A stretch of DNA of 52,451 bases from Bacteroidales bacterium. GTDB lineage: Bacteria > Bacteroidota > Bacteroidia > Bacteroidales > UBA932. Shown here piece after piece: positions 16,431-24,496 of this stretch. The first letter of the stretch is position 1; each line of letters begins with the position of its first letter. Where the stretch lies: contig JAFYEM010000037.1 of NCBI GenBank assembly GCA_017544265.1, positions 1 to 52,451 of the forward strand, written 5' to 3'. A program made the position numbers and the translations under genes. A model generated the notes under the pieces. It saw only the letters and a program-made list of their open reading frames with translations. It had not been told where the DNA came from and did no database searches.

Positions 16431-18475
16431 TCGCAACTTCACTGCAAGGGCTCGGCCTGGAGGAACTCTTTGAGATTCTGGACGGCGGCGATATCGAGAT
16501 GGCCGAAATCCGGCTGGACCTCTGTCCTTTGGGGCTCGATGACATTTCAGAGCTGTTTTCTTCCGTGGACGTGCCGCTGATTGCGACATGCCGCGGTGGT
16601 TCCCGCGAGGCCGAGGAGAAACTGCTCGCCGCAATTTCCGCCGGGGCTCCATTCATAGACCTTGAAATCGAGGCGCCGCCGCAGATTGGGAAAAGGCTTC
16701 GCCGCGCCTGCTCAGAGAACGGCTGCGCTATGGTGCGTTCCTTCCACGACTTTTCCTCAACGCCGCCGCTGCCGGTTCTTCTGAGCACTCTCGAAAAGGC
16801 CCGCGCCTTCGGAGGTGAAATAGTCAAAATCGTCACCACAGCGCAGTCAGAGGCCGATGTCGATACGGTTATGGGGCTGTACCGCTCTGCCGCGCCGGGA
16901 ACTTTGGTGGCTTTCGCAATGGGGGCTTCAGGTGCGGAGTCCCGTATCAAATGCCTTGCAATGGGGGCGCCATGGACTTATGCGGCCCTCTCTTCCGGCA
17001 GCGAAACCGCACCAGGACAATTCACGCTCGGCGAAATGAAGGAGAAGGTCTATGGCTCTTTCCGCCTGATCCGCCCCTCCAGTCCGCTGCCCATGCCCTC
17101 GTCCAAGAGTTTCGCCCAGAGGGCTATCCTCTGCGCCGCGCTCGCGGACGGTGTTTCACATCTTGAGGGCTACTCCCACTGCGGCGACAACGAGTCCGCG
17201 ATTGCGCTTGCGAGGCGGCTCGGCTCCTCCGTATCGATTGAGGGTTCTTCGCTGGCCATCAATGGAATCGGGGCCGTCCCGGGGTGCCTCGATGCTGCGG
17301 CTTCGGGGACTGACGGGGCCATCGTCCATACCGGCGAATCGGGCTTCCTTACAAGGATGGCCATACCCGTGCTTTCTGCTATTTCACGAGGTCCCGTGAC
17401 TGTGACCGGCGAGAAAACCCTTCTCGGACGGCCGCTTTCGGGGGCCCATGACATAATGGCCGCGTTCGGGGTCCGTCTGACTCCGCTGGGAGAGACCTCG
17501 GCCCCGCGAAAAATTGACTGCTATCTGCCCCTGAGCGTTACCGGGCCGCTGATTCCCGGACGGGCCGATGTCTCCGGAAAGGATGGTTCGCAGCTTATTT
17601 CGGGTCTTCTCGCAGCACTTCCGCTATGCTCCGGGAATTCTGAACTTCACGTTTCAAACCCCAAAAGCATTCCCTACCTGTTCATCACCCTTGATGTACT
17701 GAAGCAATTCGGCATCACCGCAGGAAGTGAGATGGAAGGGGACGAGGATTTCATGGAAGAAGGGGACTGGAACCTCTGCACCGGCATCTCTTTCAAAATC
17801 CGGGGAGGTCAGAGATACCATTCTGCCGATTTCCGTATCGAGGCGGACTGGTCCGGAGCCGCAGCTTTCCTTGTCGCCGGAGCCATTTTCGGAGATGTCA
17901 CAGTGACAGGTCTTGACACCAAATCCCTTCAGGCGGATTTGTCCATACTGGATATAATGACCGCCGCCGGGGCCTCTGTTTCCGAAGGTGCTGAAGGTGA
18001 CTTGCACGTATGCCGAGCACCACTACGCGCCTTCGATACAGACCTCAACAACTGCCCTGACCTCTTCCCTGTGGTAGCAGTCCTGGCTGCATTCTGCGAA
18101 GGCGAAAGCCATATTCTCGGCACAGGAAGGCTTGCCCACAAGGAAACCGACCGCGGCGCAGCCATTGTCTCGATGCTCACCCAAATGGGAGTGCCGGCCC
18201 GCGTCGAGGAGGACTGCCTGATAATCTCCGGAATGTCCCTCTGCCACCGCCTGCTGACCGGTAAACTCCTTCGGGGAGGGGCCTACACCAGCCACTCCGA
18301 CCACCGCATGGTAATGGCGCTCTCCATCGCCTCCCTCGGCACTGCCGCCACATCCACCTCCTGCCCTGCCCCCTCCGACAGCACTCCCGCCGGTCCCATA
18401 GACATAGACGACACCGCCTGCGTCGCCAAATCCTTCCCCGGATTCCCCGAACTCTTCAAAAAGCTTTACTCCTGA
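16427..18475 (+). CDS. Bifunctional type I 3-dehydroquinate dehydratase / EPSP synthase fusion
   Basis: A 682-residue fusion. Residues 1-212 are a type I dehydroquinase (AroD): EIRLD (27-31), catalytic His107 in SFHDF, Schiff-base Lys134 in VKIVT, and FAMGASGAESRI. Residues 213-682 are EPSP synthase (AroA): PMPSSKSFAQRA (PEP/S3P lysine loop), GESGFLTRM in place of the common GNAGTxxR, DGSQLISGLLAALP, DWSGAAAF, AHKETDRG and SDHRMVMAL. It performs the dehydration of dehydroquinate and the enolpyruvyl transfer to shikimate-3-phosphate. Shikimate dehydrogenase and kinase are not nearby. The two halves are joined without an obvious long linker. Confidence 0.93.
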   Translation: MIATSLQGLGLEELFEILDGGDIEMAEIRLDLCPLGLDDISELFSSVDVPLIATCRGGSREAEEKLLAAISAGAPFIDLEIEAPPQIGKRLRRACSENGCAMVRSFHDFSSTPPLPVLLSTLEKARAFGGEIVKIVTTAQSEADVDTVMGLYRSAAPGTLVAFAMGASGAESRIKCLAMGAPWTYAALSSGSETAPGQFTLGEMKEKVYGSFRLIRPSSPLPMPSSKSFAQRAILCAALADGVSHLEGYSHCGDNESAIALARRLGSSVSIEGSSLAINGIGAVPGCLDAAASGTDGAIVHTGESGFLTRMAIPVLSAISRGPVTVTGEKTLLGRPLSGAHDIMAAFGVRLTPLGETSAPRKIDCYLPLSVTGPLIPGRADVSGKDGSQLISGLLAALPLCSGNSELHVSNPKSIPYLFITLDVLKQFGITAGSEMEGDEDFMEEGDWNLCTGISFKIRGGQRYHSADFRIEADWSGAAAFLVAGAIFGDVTVTGLDTKSLQADLSILDIMTAAGASVSEGAEGDLHVCRAPLRAFDTDLNNCPDLFPVVAVLAAFCEGESHILGTGRLAHKETDRGAAIVSMLTQMGVPARVEEDCLIISGMSLCHRLLTGKLLRGGAYTSHSDHRMVMALSIASLGTAATSTSCPAPSDSTPAGPIDIDDTACVAKSFPGFPELFKKLYS

Positions 18476-18479
18476 CCTA

Positions 18480-18570
18480 CCGTGTGCCACCTGCTGAAAT
18501 TAAGCAGGTGAGTGTCAAAATTCCCCCGAAACCGTCCTCCTCCAGCCGTTTTTCAGCAGACGGCACACGG
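18480..18570. repeat. Nested, competing inverted repeats downstream of aroD-aroA
   Basis: A small hairpin pairs 18488-18495 with 18503-18510 (CACCTGCT/AGCAGGTG). A larger dyad pairs 18480-18499 with 18551-18570 (18 of 20 positions complementary: CCGTGTGCC and CTGCTGAAA arms). They share the 5' arm, so only one can form at a time. No U-run follows the small hairpin. It may be a 3' processing or termination structure, or a mobile palindromic element. Confidence 0.6.
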
Positions 18571-18595
18571 GTGCAATTATTTGGGAGAAATTTCA

Positions 18596-18603
18596 TACCT
18601 TTG
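18596..18603 (+). promoter_or_regulatory. -7 box of the arylsulfotransferase-like gene
   Basis: TACCTTTG matches TAnnTTTG and ends only 4 nt before the ATG at 18608, implying a leaderless message or use of the ATG at 18626. Confidence 0.55.
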
Positions 18604-18607
18604 AGAG

Positions 18608-19984
18608 ATGAAAAATCTGAACTGGATGAAAAACCGAAGAATATTGATATTGGCAATTGTGCTCGGGGCAGCGGTCTCCTGCAAACCCTTCACTCCGGAT
18701 AAGTTCTCGGACTATGTTTCAGAGGTGACTGTAGTGCCGACCGACAACGCCTTAAGATATACTGTGAAGATAGACAAAAGGAAGGATTGCAGCAGCCAGG
18801 TCTATTACCGTCCGGCCGGGGAAACCGATTGGATGCTCACGGATGAAACCATGATTTTCCTGAGGCCCGATACCGAGTATGAGTATATGGTTCTTGCGGG
18901 AAGTGATTATTTGGTGGCATCGGACATCCAGACCTTCACAACGGGCAGCATTCCTCCTGAGGTTCCCGTATATACCGTAGATTTGGATTCAGGATCCCCG
19001 TCAAAAGGGTATTTGATGCAGTGGCAGGCGACAAATCCCGGATGGCTGACTTTCTGCGACATGAAGGGCCGTGTGGTATGGTATGAGAAATTCGACCAGG
19101 CTGTCCGTCATGTTTACTGCGATCGGGAAAAAGGGAAGATCGCCCTTCTGACCGGCTTCCGCGAGGGTGTAAACTCCCCGAAATTCCAGCGGCTGTGCGA
19201 TAAGATTATTGAAATAGACATGCTGGGGAACAGGCTTCTGGAATGGACCGCATCGGAAGAGAACGTTCCATATCCGCACCATGATATCAAAATTATGCCC
19301 GATGGAAACCTTTTGATTTTCAATGCGGTAGTTAAGAAATTCGACCTGAGCCCAATTGGCGGAGAGGCGGATACGGATGTCTGGGGCGACGGATTCACCA
19401 TCATCAGCCCCAAGGGTGAGATCAAGAAAAAGTGGGACGTATTCGGGGCCATAGACCCTGTAAAAGACGATTACCTTAATGCGGTCGAACTCAGCTACGA
19501 CCTGCTTCACGGAAATTCGGTCGCATGGGACTCCAACGGCGATTTTTACATAACGCTTAACCGCCTGAACGAACTTTGGAAAATCGACGGAAAGACATCC
19601 CTGGTGCTTTACCGCCTGGGAGAGCACGGAAATTTAGAATTTTCAGGCGATTATCCCGTGGGAGGCCTTCACAGCGCCGTTCCGCTGGAGCCGGACAGGG
19701 TGCTCTGCTACAACAACGGCGGCGGCGAGAATCCCCGATCAAGAGCTCAGATTTATAAAATCGACCCCGGGGCAAAGACCGCCCTGTTCGAACTTGACGT
19801 CGCCATAGACCCGCAGTACAGCAGCGCGGACCGTTCCAATGTGGAACTTCTGCCTGACGGTCAGACACTTATGTTCGCTTCTACGCTTGCCCGCAAGTGC
19901 GTTTTCACCGACCTTTCCGGCCGCCCGCTTAAAGTTATTTCCCGCACTGGTATTTCCTACCGGTCGCATTACTTTGAAAAATAG
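18608..19984 (+). CDS. Arylsulfotransferase (ASST)-family lipoprotein
   Basis: 458 residues from the first ATG. The ATG at 18626 gives a cleaner lipoprotein signal (MKNRRILILAIVLGAAVSC) and, with the promoter box ending at 18603, is equally plausible. An N-terminal fibronectin-like domain (about 35-115) is followed by a beta-propeller with ASST features: HHDIKIMPDGNLL, LLHGNSVAWDSNGDFYITLN, a YRLGEHGNLEF strand, GLHSAVPL and CYNNGGG. In the family a propeller His forms a sulfo-His intermediate and moves sulfate between phenols; the His of HGNSV is the likely counterpart, by inference. It could instead be a non-catalytic propeller lipoprotein. It ends 3 nt before rmuC. Confidence 0.82.
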   Translation: MKNLNWMKNRRILILAIVLGAAVSCKPFTPDKFSDYVSEVTVVPTDNALRYTVKIDKRKDCSSQVYYRPAGETDWMLTDETMIFLRPDTEYEYMVLAGSDYLVASDIQTFTTGSIPPEVPVYTVDLDSGSPSKGYLMQWQATNPGWLTFCDMKGRVVWYEKFDQAVRHVYCDREKGKIALLTGFREGVNSPKFQRLCDKIIEIDMLGNRLLEWTASEENVPYPHHDIKIMPDGNLLIFNAVVKKFDLSPIGGEADTDVWGDGFTIISPKGEIKKKWDVFGAIDPVKDDYLNAVELSYDLLHGNSVAWDSNGDFYITLNRLNELWKIDGKTSLVLYRLGEHGNLEFSGDYPVGGLHSAVPLEPDRVLCYNNGGGENPRSRAQIYKIDPGAKTALFELDVAIDPQYSSADRSNVELLPDGQTLMFASTLARKCVFTDLSGRPLKVISRTGISYRSHYFEK

Positions 19985-19987
19985 ATT

Positions 19988-21307
19988 ATGGAGATTCTGT
20001 TATATTTTCTCGGAGGCGTGGTCCTCAGTGCTTTGGTAGCTTTCTTTATTGCAAGGGGCCTGCTTAAGTCTGAACGGAAGCATGCCCGGGAGCGGCTCGA
20101 TGAAGCTGTTGCAGCCCGCGAAGCGACTATGGCGGTGCGTGAAGAGGCACATAAGGAAGCAATGGCAGCCCGCGAGGAGGCACACAAAGAGTCTATGGCG
20201 GCTCTTCAGAAGCAGTTCGAGGAGACAATTGCAAAGGTCAGCGCGCAGGTCAAGTCAGATACTTCCGAGATGCTTAAGGCCCGTCAGAAAGAATTTACCG
20301 AGAGCAGCCATCAGAGCCTTGGGCAGATAGTGGACCCGCTGAAAGAAAACATTGCCGAGCTTCGCAAGGCCATGGAGGAAGGGAATAAGGAGCAGGCCGT
20401 GCGTAACGGAGAGATGCGGGAACGCATCAAGAACCTTCTTGAGCACAGTGATGCTGCCCGTAAGAGCGCCGATGAACTTGCGGCGGCATTAAGGCATGAA
20501 AGCAAGAAGCAGGGCGACTGGGGCGAGACCATCCTGAAGGAACTTCTGTCCTCCCAGGGCCTCACGGAAGGCATCCACTTCGACATTCAGCCTGTCATCA
20601 CCGGCCCTGACGGAAAACCCGTGAAAAACGAGTCCGGCGGCATTATGAGGCCTGATGTCATACTCCATCTGGACGAATCCCGCGAGGTTATCATAGACTC
20701 GAAAATGTCCATTACGGCATACGTCGATTACGTCAACGCCGAGGACGAAGCCGCGCGCGAGAGGTATCTGAAAGAGCACATAGACAGTATTAAAAAGCAT
20801 GTCAAGGAGCTCGCGGCGAAGGATTATTCTTCATATATCAAGCCCCCGAAAGTCTCCGTCGGATATGTAATAATGTTCGTGCCGAACGTCGGAGCGCTGT
20901 GGACCGCCCTTAACGCGGAGCCGGACCTGTGGCGCAAGGCCGCGGACATGAATGTCTATATCGCTGATGAGCAGAGCCTGTACGGGGCGCTGAAAATAGT
21001 GAGCCTGATATGGACCCAGATTGCGCAGGCGCAGAACCATGAGAAGGTCTATGAACTCGCCGCTGAAATGATAGACCGCGTCGGGATGTTCATGGAAAGG
21101 TATGAGGCCGTTGGAAAAGCGCTCCGGAAAGCCGGTGAAGAATATGAGGAGGGCCTTAAGAAACTGGATCCGAAGGGGCAGAGCATAATAGGCACTTCCC
21201 AGAAACTCCTTAAACTCGGTGCCAGGAACAGCTCCAAGCATCCTTTAAAAACAATTTCTGACACGGACGGCATTCCCGCACTGCCCTTAGACAGTGACAT
21301 ACAATGA
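19988..21307 (+). CDS. rmuC: RmuC-family DNA recombination protein
   Basis: 439 residues: one N-terminal membrane helix (about 3-22), a long coiled coil (about 25-170) rich in Ala/Glu/Arg with a short repeated HKEAMAAREEA-type unit, then the RmuC domain with GDWGETILKELLSSQGL, RPDVILHL, VIIDSKMS, a FVPNVGAL strand and IYADEQ-like YIADEQSLYGAL. RmuC proteins have a PD-(D/E)xK-like fold and limit inversion and other rearrangements at repeats; the biochemical role is not settled. The stop overlaps the following small gene (ATGA). Confidence 0.93.
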   Translation: MEILLYFLGGVVLSALVAFFIARGLLKSERKHARERLDEAVAAREATMAVREEAHKEAMAAREEAHKESMAALQKQFEETIAKVSAQVKSDTSEMLKARQKEFTESSHQSLGQIVDPLKENIAELRKAMEEGNKEQAVRNGEMRERIKNLLEHSDAARKSADELAAALRHESKKQGDWGETILKELLSSQGLTEGIHFDIQPVITGPDGKPVKNESGGIMRPDVILHLDESREVIIDSKMSITAYVDYVNAEDEAARERYLKEHIDSIKKHVKELAAKDYSSYIKPPKVSVGYVIMFVPNVGALWTALNAEPDLWRKAADMNVYIADEQSLYGALKIVSLIWTQIAQAQNHEKVYELAAEMIDRVGMFMERYEAVGKALRKAGEEYEEGLKKLDPKGQSIIGTSQKLLKLGARNSSKHPLKTISDTDGIPALPLDSDIQ

Positions 21308-21531
21308 AGAAACTCATAGTCTTTCTGTTATTTGCGTTCCTCCCTATGATCGCCGTGGGTGTGTTCATGCACATGAACGGTGCCGGCCTCGCAGGTTTCA
21401 TCGCCATGCTCCTGGTCAATGTGGTTCTGTTCTGTCTCGACAGGTACGTTTTCAAGGAAAATATCTACACCTCGTTGACATCCACCTGCTCGATTTCGGC
21501 AGTTGGCACACGGCGGGGGCGGCGGGGCTGA
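21304..21531 (+). CDS. Small two-helix membrane protein coupled to rmuC
   Basis: 75 residues: two hydrophobic helices (about 3-20 and 27-45) and a short basic tail ending RRGRRG. No family recognised. ATGA overlap with rmuC indicates coupled translation, which supports it being real. It converges on the guanylyltransferase gene with 11 bp between stops. Confidence 0.55.
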   Translation: MKKLIVFLLFAFLPMIAVGVFMHMNGAGLAGFIAMLLVNVVLFCLDRYVFKENIYTSLTSTCSISAVGTRRGRRG

Positions 21532-21542
21532 GCGCGCGGAAT

Positions 21543-22634
21543 CTATCTGAACAAATCGAAACCCGGCAGGGCGGTGCCGGCAAGGAAGTCCCGGAAGGTG
21601 TCGTCATCTTTGGGACATATCATAAGGACATCGCCGGTATCCACGACTATGTAGTTGTGAAGACCCTTGACGGCCATGAGTTTTCCGCTGCTGCGGGAAA
21701 AGACAATGCTGCCGCGGCAGTCTTCCAGATAACGGGCACCTGCGACTACGGCGTTGCCGGAGGAGTCCTTGTCCGGTATATTCTGGTAGAGGGCGCCCCA
21801 GCTGCCCACGTCCGACCATTCGAATTTGGCGGGGAAGAGGCAGGCCCTGTCGGTTTTTTCCATCACACCGTGGTCCAGGGACACTTTGGGGCAGTCTCCA
21901 TAGGCCCTTTCGATGAAGGCTCTTTCATCTGGGGTACCCACATTCTGTTCCCAGCCAACGAAAAGGCGCACGACCTCGGGAGTATGGCGGGACATTTCGG
22001 CAAGTATCGTAGTCGCCTCCCAGATAAAGATACCGCTGTTCCAGAAGAATTCGCCGCTGTGAAGGAAAATCTTAGCAAGTTCCAGATTCGGCTTCTCCAC
22101 GAAAGTCTTGACGGGGAGAGGTTTACTGGAAGAGTAGGCGTTCTTGCCGCCACGCACCTGGATATACCCGTAATTGGGGTCGGGCGAATGCGGGACAATG
22201 CCGAGAGTCATCAGCACGTGATTCTCTTCCACGTACTTAAAGGCGTCCGAAATGGTCCTTGCAAACTGGTTCTCATCCCGTATAAGAAGGTCGGAGGGGG
22301 TAGCCACCATAAGGGCATCGGGACAGCGGGAAAGAACAGAGGCTGCGGCATAGACCATGCACGGTGCCGTTCCGCGTGCAAAGGGCTCAAGCAGCAGGTT
22401 CCGGGAAGGCAGCTCCGGAATAATACTCGCCACGTGACTGCTGTAGCGGTCCAGGGTGACAACGAGAATATTTTCGGGCGGAAGGATTCTTGAAAACCGC
22501 TCATAGGTCTGCCTGAGGAAAGACTTTCCCTCTCCCAGAAGGTCCAGAAACTGCTCGGGTGTATTATCCCTTGAAATAGGCCAGAAACGGTTTCCGGCAC
22601 CGCCGGCCATTATTACACAATACCGCTTGTCCAT
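21543..22634 (-). CDS. manC: Mannose-1-phosphate guanylyltransferase
   Basis: At 363 residues this is the GDP-mannose pyrophosphorylase type without the isomerase domain. It shows the nucleotide-binding MAGGAGNRFWPISR, VTLDRYSSHV, LLEPFARGTAPC, ATPSDLLI and the FVEKPNLELAKIFL loop, and FEWSDVGSWGALY near the C-terminus. It forms GDP-mannose from mannose-1-phosphate and GTP for mannan, fucose or glycan synthesis. It has its own promoter at 22654-22661 and no sugar-nucleotide neighbours. Confidence 0.93.
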   Translation of the reverse strand: MDKRYCVIMAGGAGNRFWPISRDNTPEQFLDLLGEGKSFLRQTYERFSRILPPENILVVTLDRYSSHVASIIPELPSRNLLLEPFARGTAPCMVYAAASVLSRCPDALMVATPSDLLIRDENQFARTISDAFKYVEENHVLMTLGIVPHSPDPNYGYIQVRGGKNAYSSSKPLPVKTFVEKPNLELAKIFLHSGEFFWNSGIFIWEATTILAEMSRHTPEVVRLFVGWEQNVGTPDERAFIERAYGDCPKVSLDHGVMEKTDRACLFPAKFEWSDVGSWGALYQNIPDKDSSGNAVVAGARYLEDCRGSIVFSRSSGKLMAVKGLHNYIVVDTGDVLMICPKDDDTFRDFLAGTALPGFDLFR

Positions 22635-22645
22635 AATTATGTGGT

Positions 22646-22661
22646 TATCTTTGCAAAGTTA
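22646..22661. promoter_or_regulatory. Back-to-back -7 boxes upstream of manC
   Basis: The minus strand carries TAACTTTG (22654-22661), 19 nt before manC, with TTTG 21 bp further upstream. The plus strand carries TATCTTTG (22646-22653), abutting it and pointing into the 22.66-22.95 kb gap. Only the manC box has an obvious gene. Confidence 0.55.
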
Positions 22662-22938
22662 CAAAAATCACCGGGATATGGACAAATTTATCGGCCTATT
22701 TTGAAATCCGCACAGACGGGGAAATGGACTGACGCATACTTTCCGCCGTAACGGGCGCGCAGCAGCTTGAGGCACCCGGCCCTGCGGGACAGAAATTGAA
22801 TAAAGTCCCTCAGCGTCGGTCGATTTTCCGCACTGGAAAATAAACAAGGCTAATTAAAATGTTTTCAAAAAGTTAATATTTTGAAAAATAAATAGTTATT
22901 ATAAAATTGTAAAAGTTAAAAAACAAGAAAAAATTAAC
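22662..22938. other. Gene-free gap with a GC-rich, structured core
   Basis: The gap between manC and the DUF6377 gene holds no credible reading frame. About 22745-22840 is much more GC-rich than its AT-rich flanks and contains small stems: GGGAC/GTCCC near 22788-22810 and TTTTCC/GGAAAA near 22833-22850. With the plus-strand -7 box at 22646-22653 it could express a small RNA, but no known RNA family is recognised. Confidence 0.3.
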
Positions 22939-22946
22939 TATATTTG
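22939..22946 (+). promoter_or_regulatory. -7 box of the DUF6377 regulator
   Basis: TATATTTG followed by C matches TAnnTTTG and ends 4 nt before the ATG at 22951; the mRNA would be essentially leaderless. Confidence 0.6.
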
Positions 22947-22950
22947 CAGC

Positions 22951-24462
22951 ATGAAGAACACTTGTCTTATTGCTTTCGCACTGTTTCTCGCACTGAGTTC
23001 CTGCCGGGGTGTCCACAATGGCGCCTACTCCGTACTCGACAAAGCGATAGAGATGAAACCGGCCTTCGACGCAAGGCATGAACGCAAGCAGGACTCCCTG
23101 AGGCTCCGCCTTCTGGAAGCCTCGGACTGGCGCCGGAAATGGGAAACCTCATACGAATTGGAGAAGATATTCCTCTACCACGACGTGGACTCCTGCTACA
23201 GCTATATCCAGGATATGCTCCGACTTCACGGCGGCGATCCGGAGAGGAAAGCCATCAGCGAGGCCTGCTATGCCAATATCCTGTATAAAATGGATTCGCT
23301 CACCCTAGCCCTGCGCGTGCTGGAGGGAATAGACACCCGGAATCTTTCCCGCGAGGGCCTCAGGACCTACAGTTATGCCGGCTATCATATCTACGACCGA
23401 CTCTGCTCGGGAAAACCAGAGTGCCGGCGCAGATGCCGCGAAATCATAGACAATTGGTGGGAATGGGACAGTAGCGGCATCGAATGCACCTACTATCACA
23501 ATCAGGAGCTGCGACGGGAAGGTCTGCTTTTCAACGGCATCGAAAGGCTTGCCGCCTGCAACCTGACCAGCCCCAACGACTCCGCGAAAGCAAATTACTT
23601 CTATGCGAACGAATATTTGCATGGCGGCAATACAGACAAGGCTATCGAGCACTATGCAAAAGCGGCGGTCTATGACCTCAGGGTATCAGCCAAGGCCTCT
23701 GCCGCCCTGTACGAGCTGGCTAAGATTCTTTTCCGCAGGGGGGATATCAGGCGGGCTGACAGATATATGCGAATGACTCTTGAGGACGCGTCATCTTCGA
23801 ACTACGCCATAAAATACAACGATATAGTCCTTTCGGAATTCGAAATCATGAACGCCCTTCTGCGGCAGCAGCAGAAGCAGAAATGGACCTATTTCATCAT
23901 GAGTATTTCGGTGGCTCTGATGCTGATTATTGCGATAGTTTCGCTCATCCTTCTCATCAAATATTCTTCACGGCTCAGCCTTTCACGCAAGAAGCTCAAC
24001 GAAGAGTCCAGCATCAAGGACGGATTCCTCGCCAATTACATGGAAAAGTGTGTAGACTATCTGAACAAGGTGGATGAATACAGGTCCTCGCTGCGCCATA
24101 CCCTGAAACTTGAAGGGGAGGATGCAGCGAGGGCCATGCTCCGGAAACCCTCATTCGCCGCCGGGGAATTCGACGGACTGCTGTCTTCGCTGGATTCCAC
24201 CTTCCTCGGAATTTTCCCTGATTTCGTGGAAAAGGTAAATGAACACATGCAGGAGGAATATGCCCTTTCGCTCCCTTCCAGAGGCACTTTGTCCACCGAG
24301 CTGCGAATTCTGGCGCTGATAAAGATGGGAATATCAAAGCGGGGGAGAATCGCAAAAATCCTGAATATGTCAGTTGCGACAGTCTATTCCTACCACAGCA
24401 ACCTGCAGAAGCATTCCCTTCATCCTGACGGCTCCTTCGACAAGATAATCGCTTCTCTGTAG
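22951..24462 (+). CDS. DUF6377-type membrane-bound transcriptional regulator with TPRs
   Basis: 503 residues. An N-terminal lipoprotein-like signal (MKNTCLIAFALFLALSSC), a periplasmic TPR region (about 55-300), one membrane helix (about 312-337), a coiled coil (about 340-375), and a cytoplasmic C-terminal LuxR-type helix-turn-helix (about 450-490: STELRILALIKMGISKRGRIAKILNMS...). This is the layout of Bacteroidales DUF6377 proteins, thought to sense envelope or glycan cues and regulate DNA directly. The target is unknown; the neighbours converge or are unrelated. Loss of the signal by cleavage at the lipobox would give an anchored N-terminus as well as the TM. Confidence 0.88.
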   Translation: MKNTCLIAFALFLALSSCRGVHNGAYSVLDKAIEMKPAFDARHERKQDSLRLRLLEASDWRRKWETSYELEKIFLYHDVDSCYSYIQDMLRLHGGDPERKAISEACYANILYKMDSLTLALRVLEGIDTRNLSREGLRTYSYAGYHIYDRLCSGKPECRRRCREIIDNWWEWDSSGIECTYYHNQELRREGLLFNGIERLAACNLTSPNDSAKANYFYANEYLHGGNTDKAIEHYAKAAVYDLRVSAKASAALYELAKILFRRGDIRRADRYMRMTLEDASSSNYAIKYNDIVLSEFEIMNALLRQQQKQKWTYFIMSISVALMLIIAIVSLILLIKYSSRLSLSRKKLNEESSIKDGFLANYMEKCVDYLNKVDEYRSSLRHTLKLEGEDAARAMLRKPSFAAGEFDGLLSSLDSTFLGIFPDFVEKVNEHMQEEYALSLPSRGTLSTELRILALIKMGISKRGRIAKILNMSVATVYSYHSNLQKHSLHPDGSFDKIIASL

Positions 24463-24496
24463 CTAAGTGACTGATGAAAAAATAAACAGCTTCTAA

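Noticed and set aside
21294-22493. 399-codon open frame on the plus strand
   Set aside because: Antisense to the clearly recognised guanylyltransferase; overlaps rmuC end by chance.
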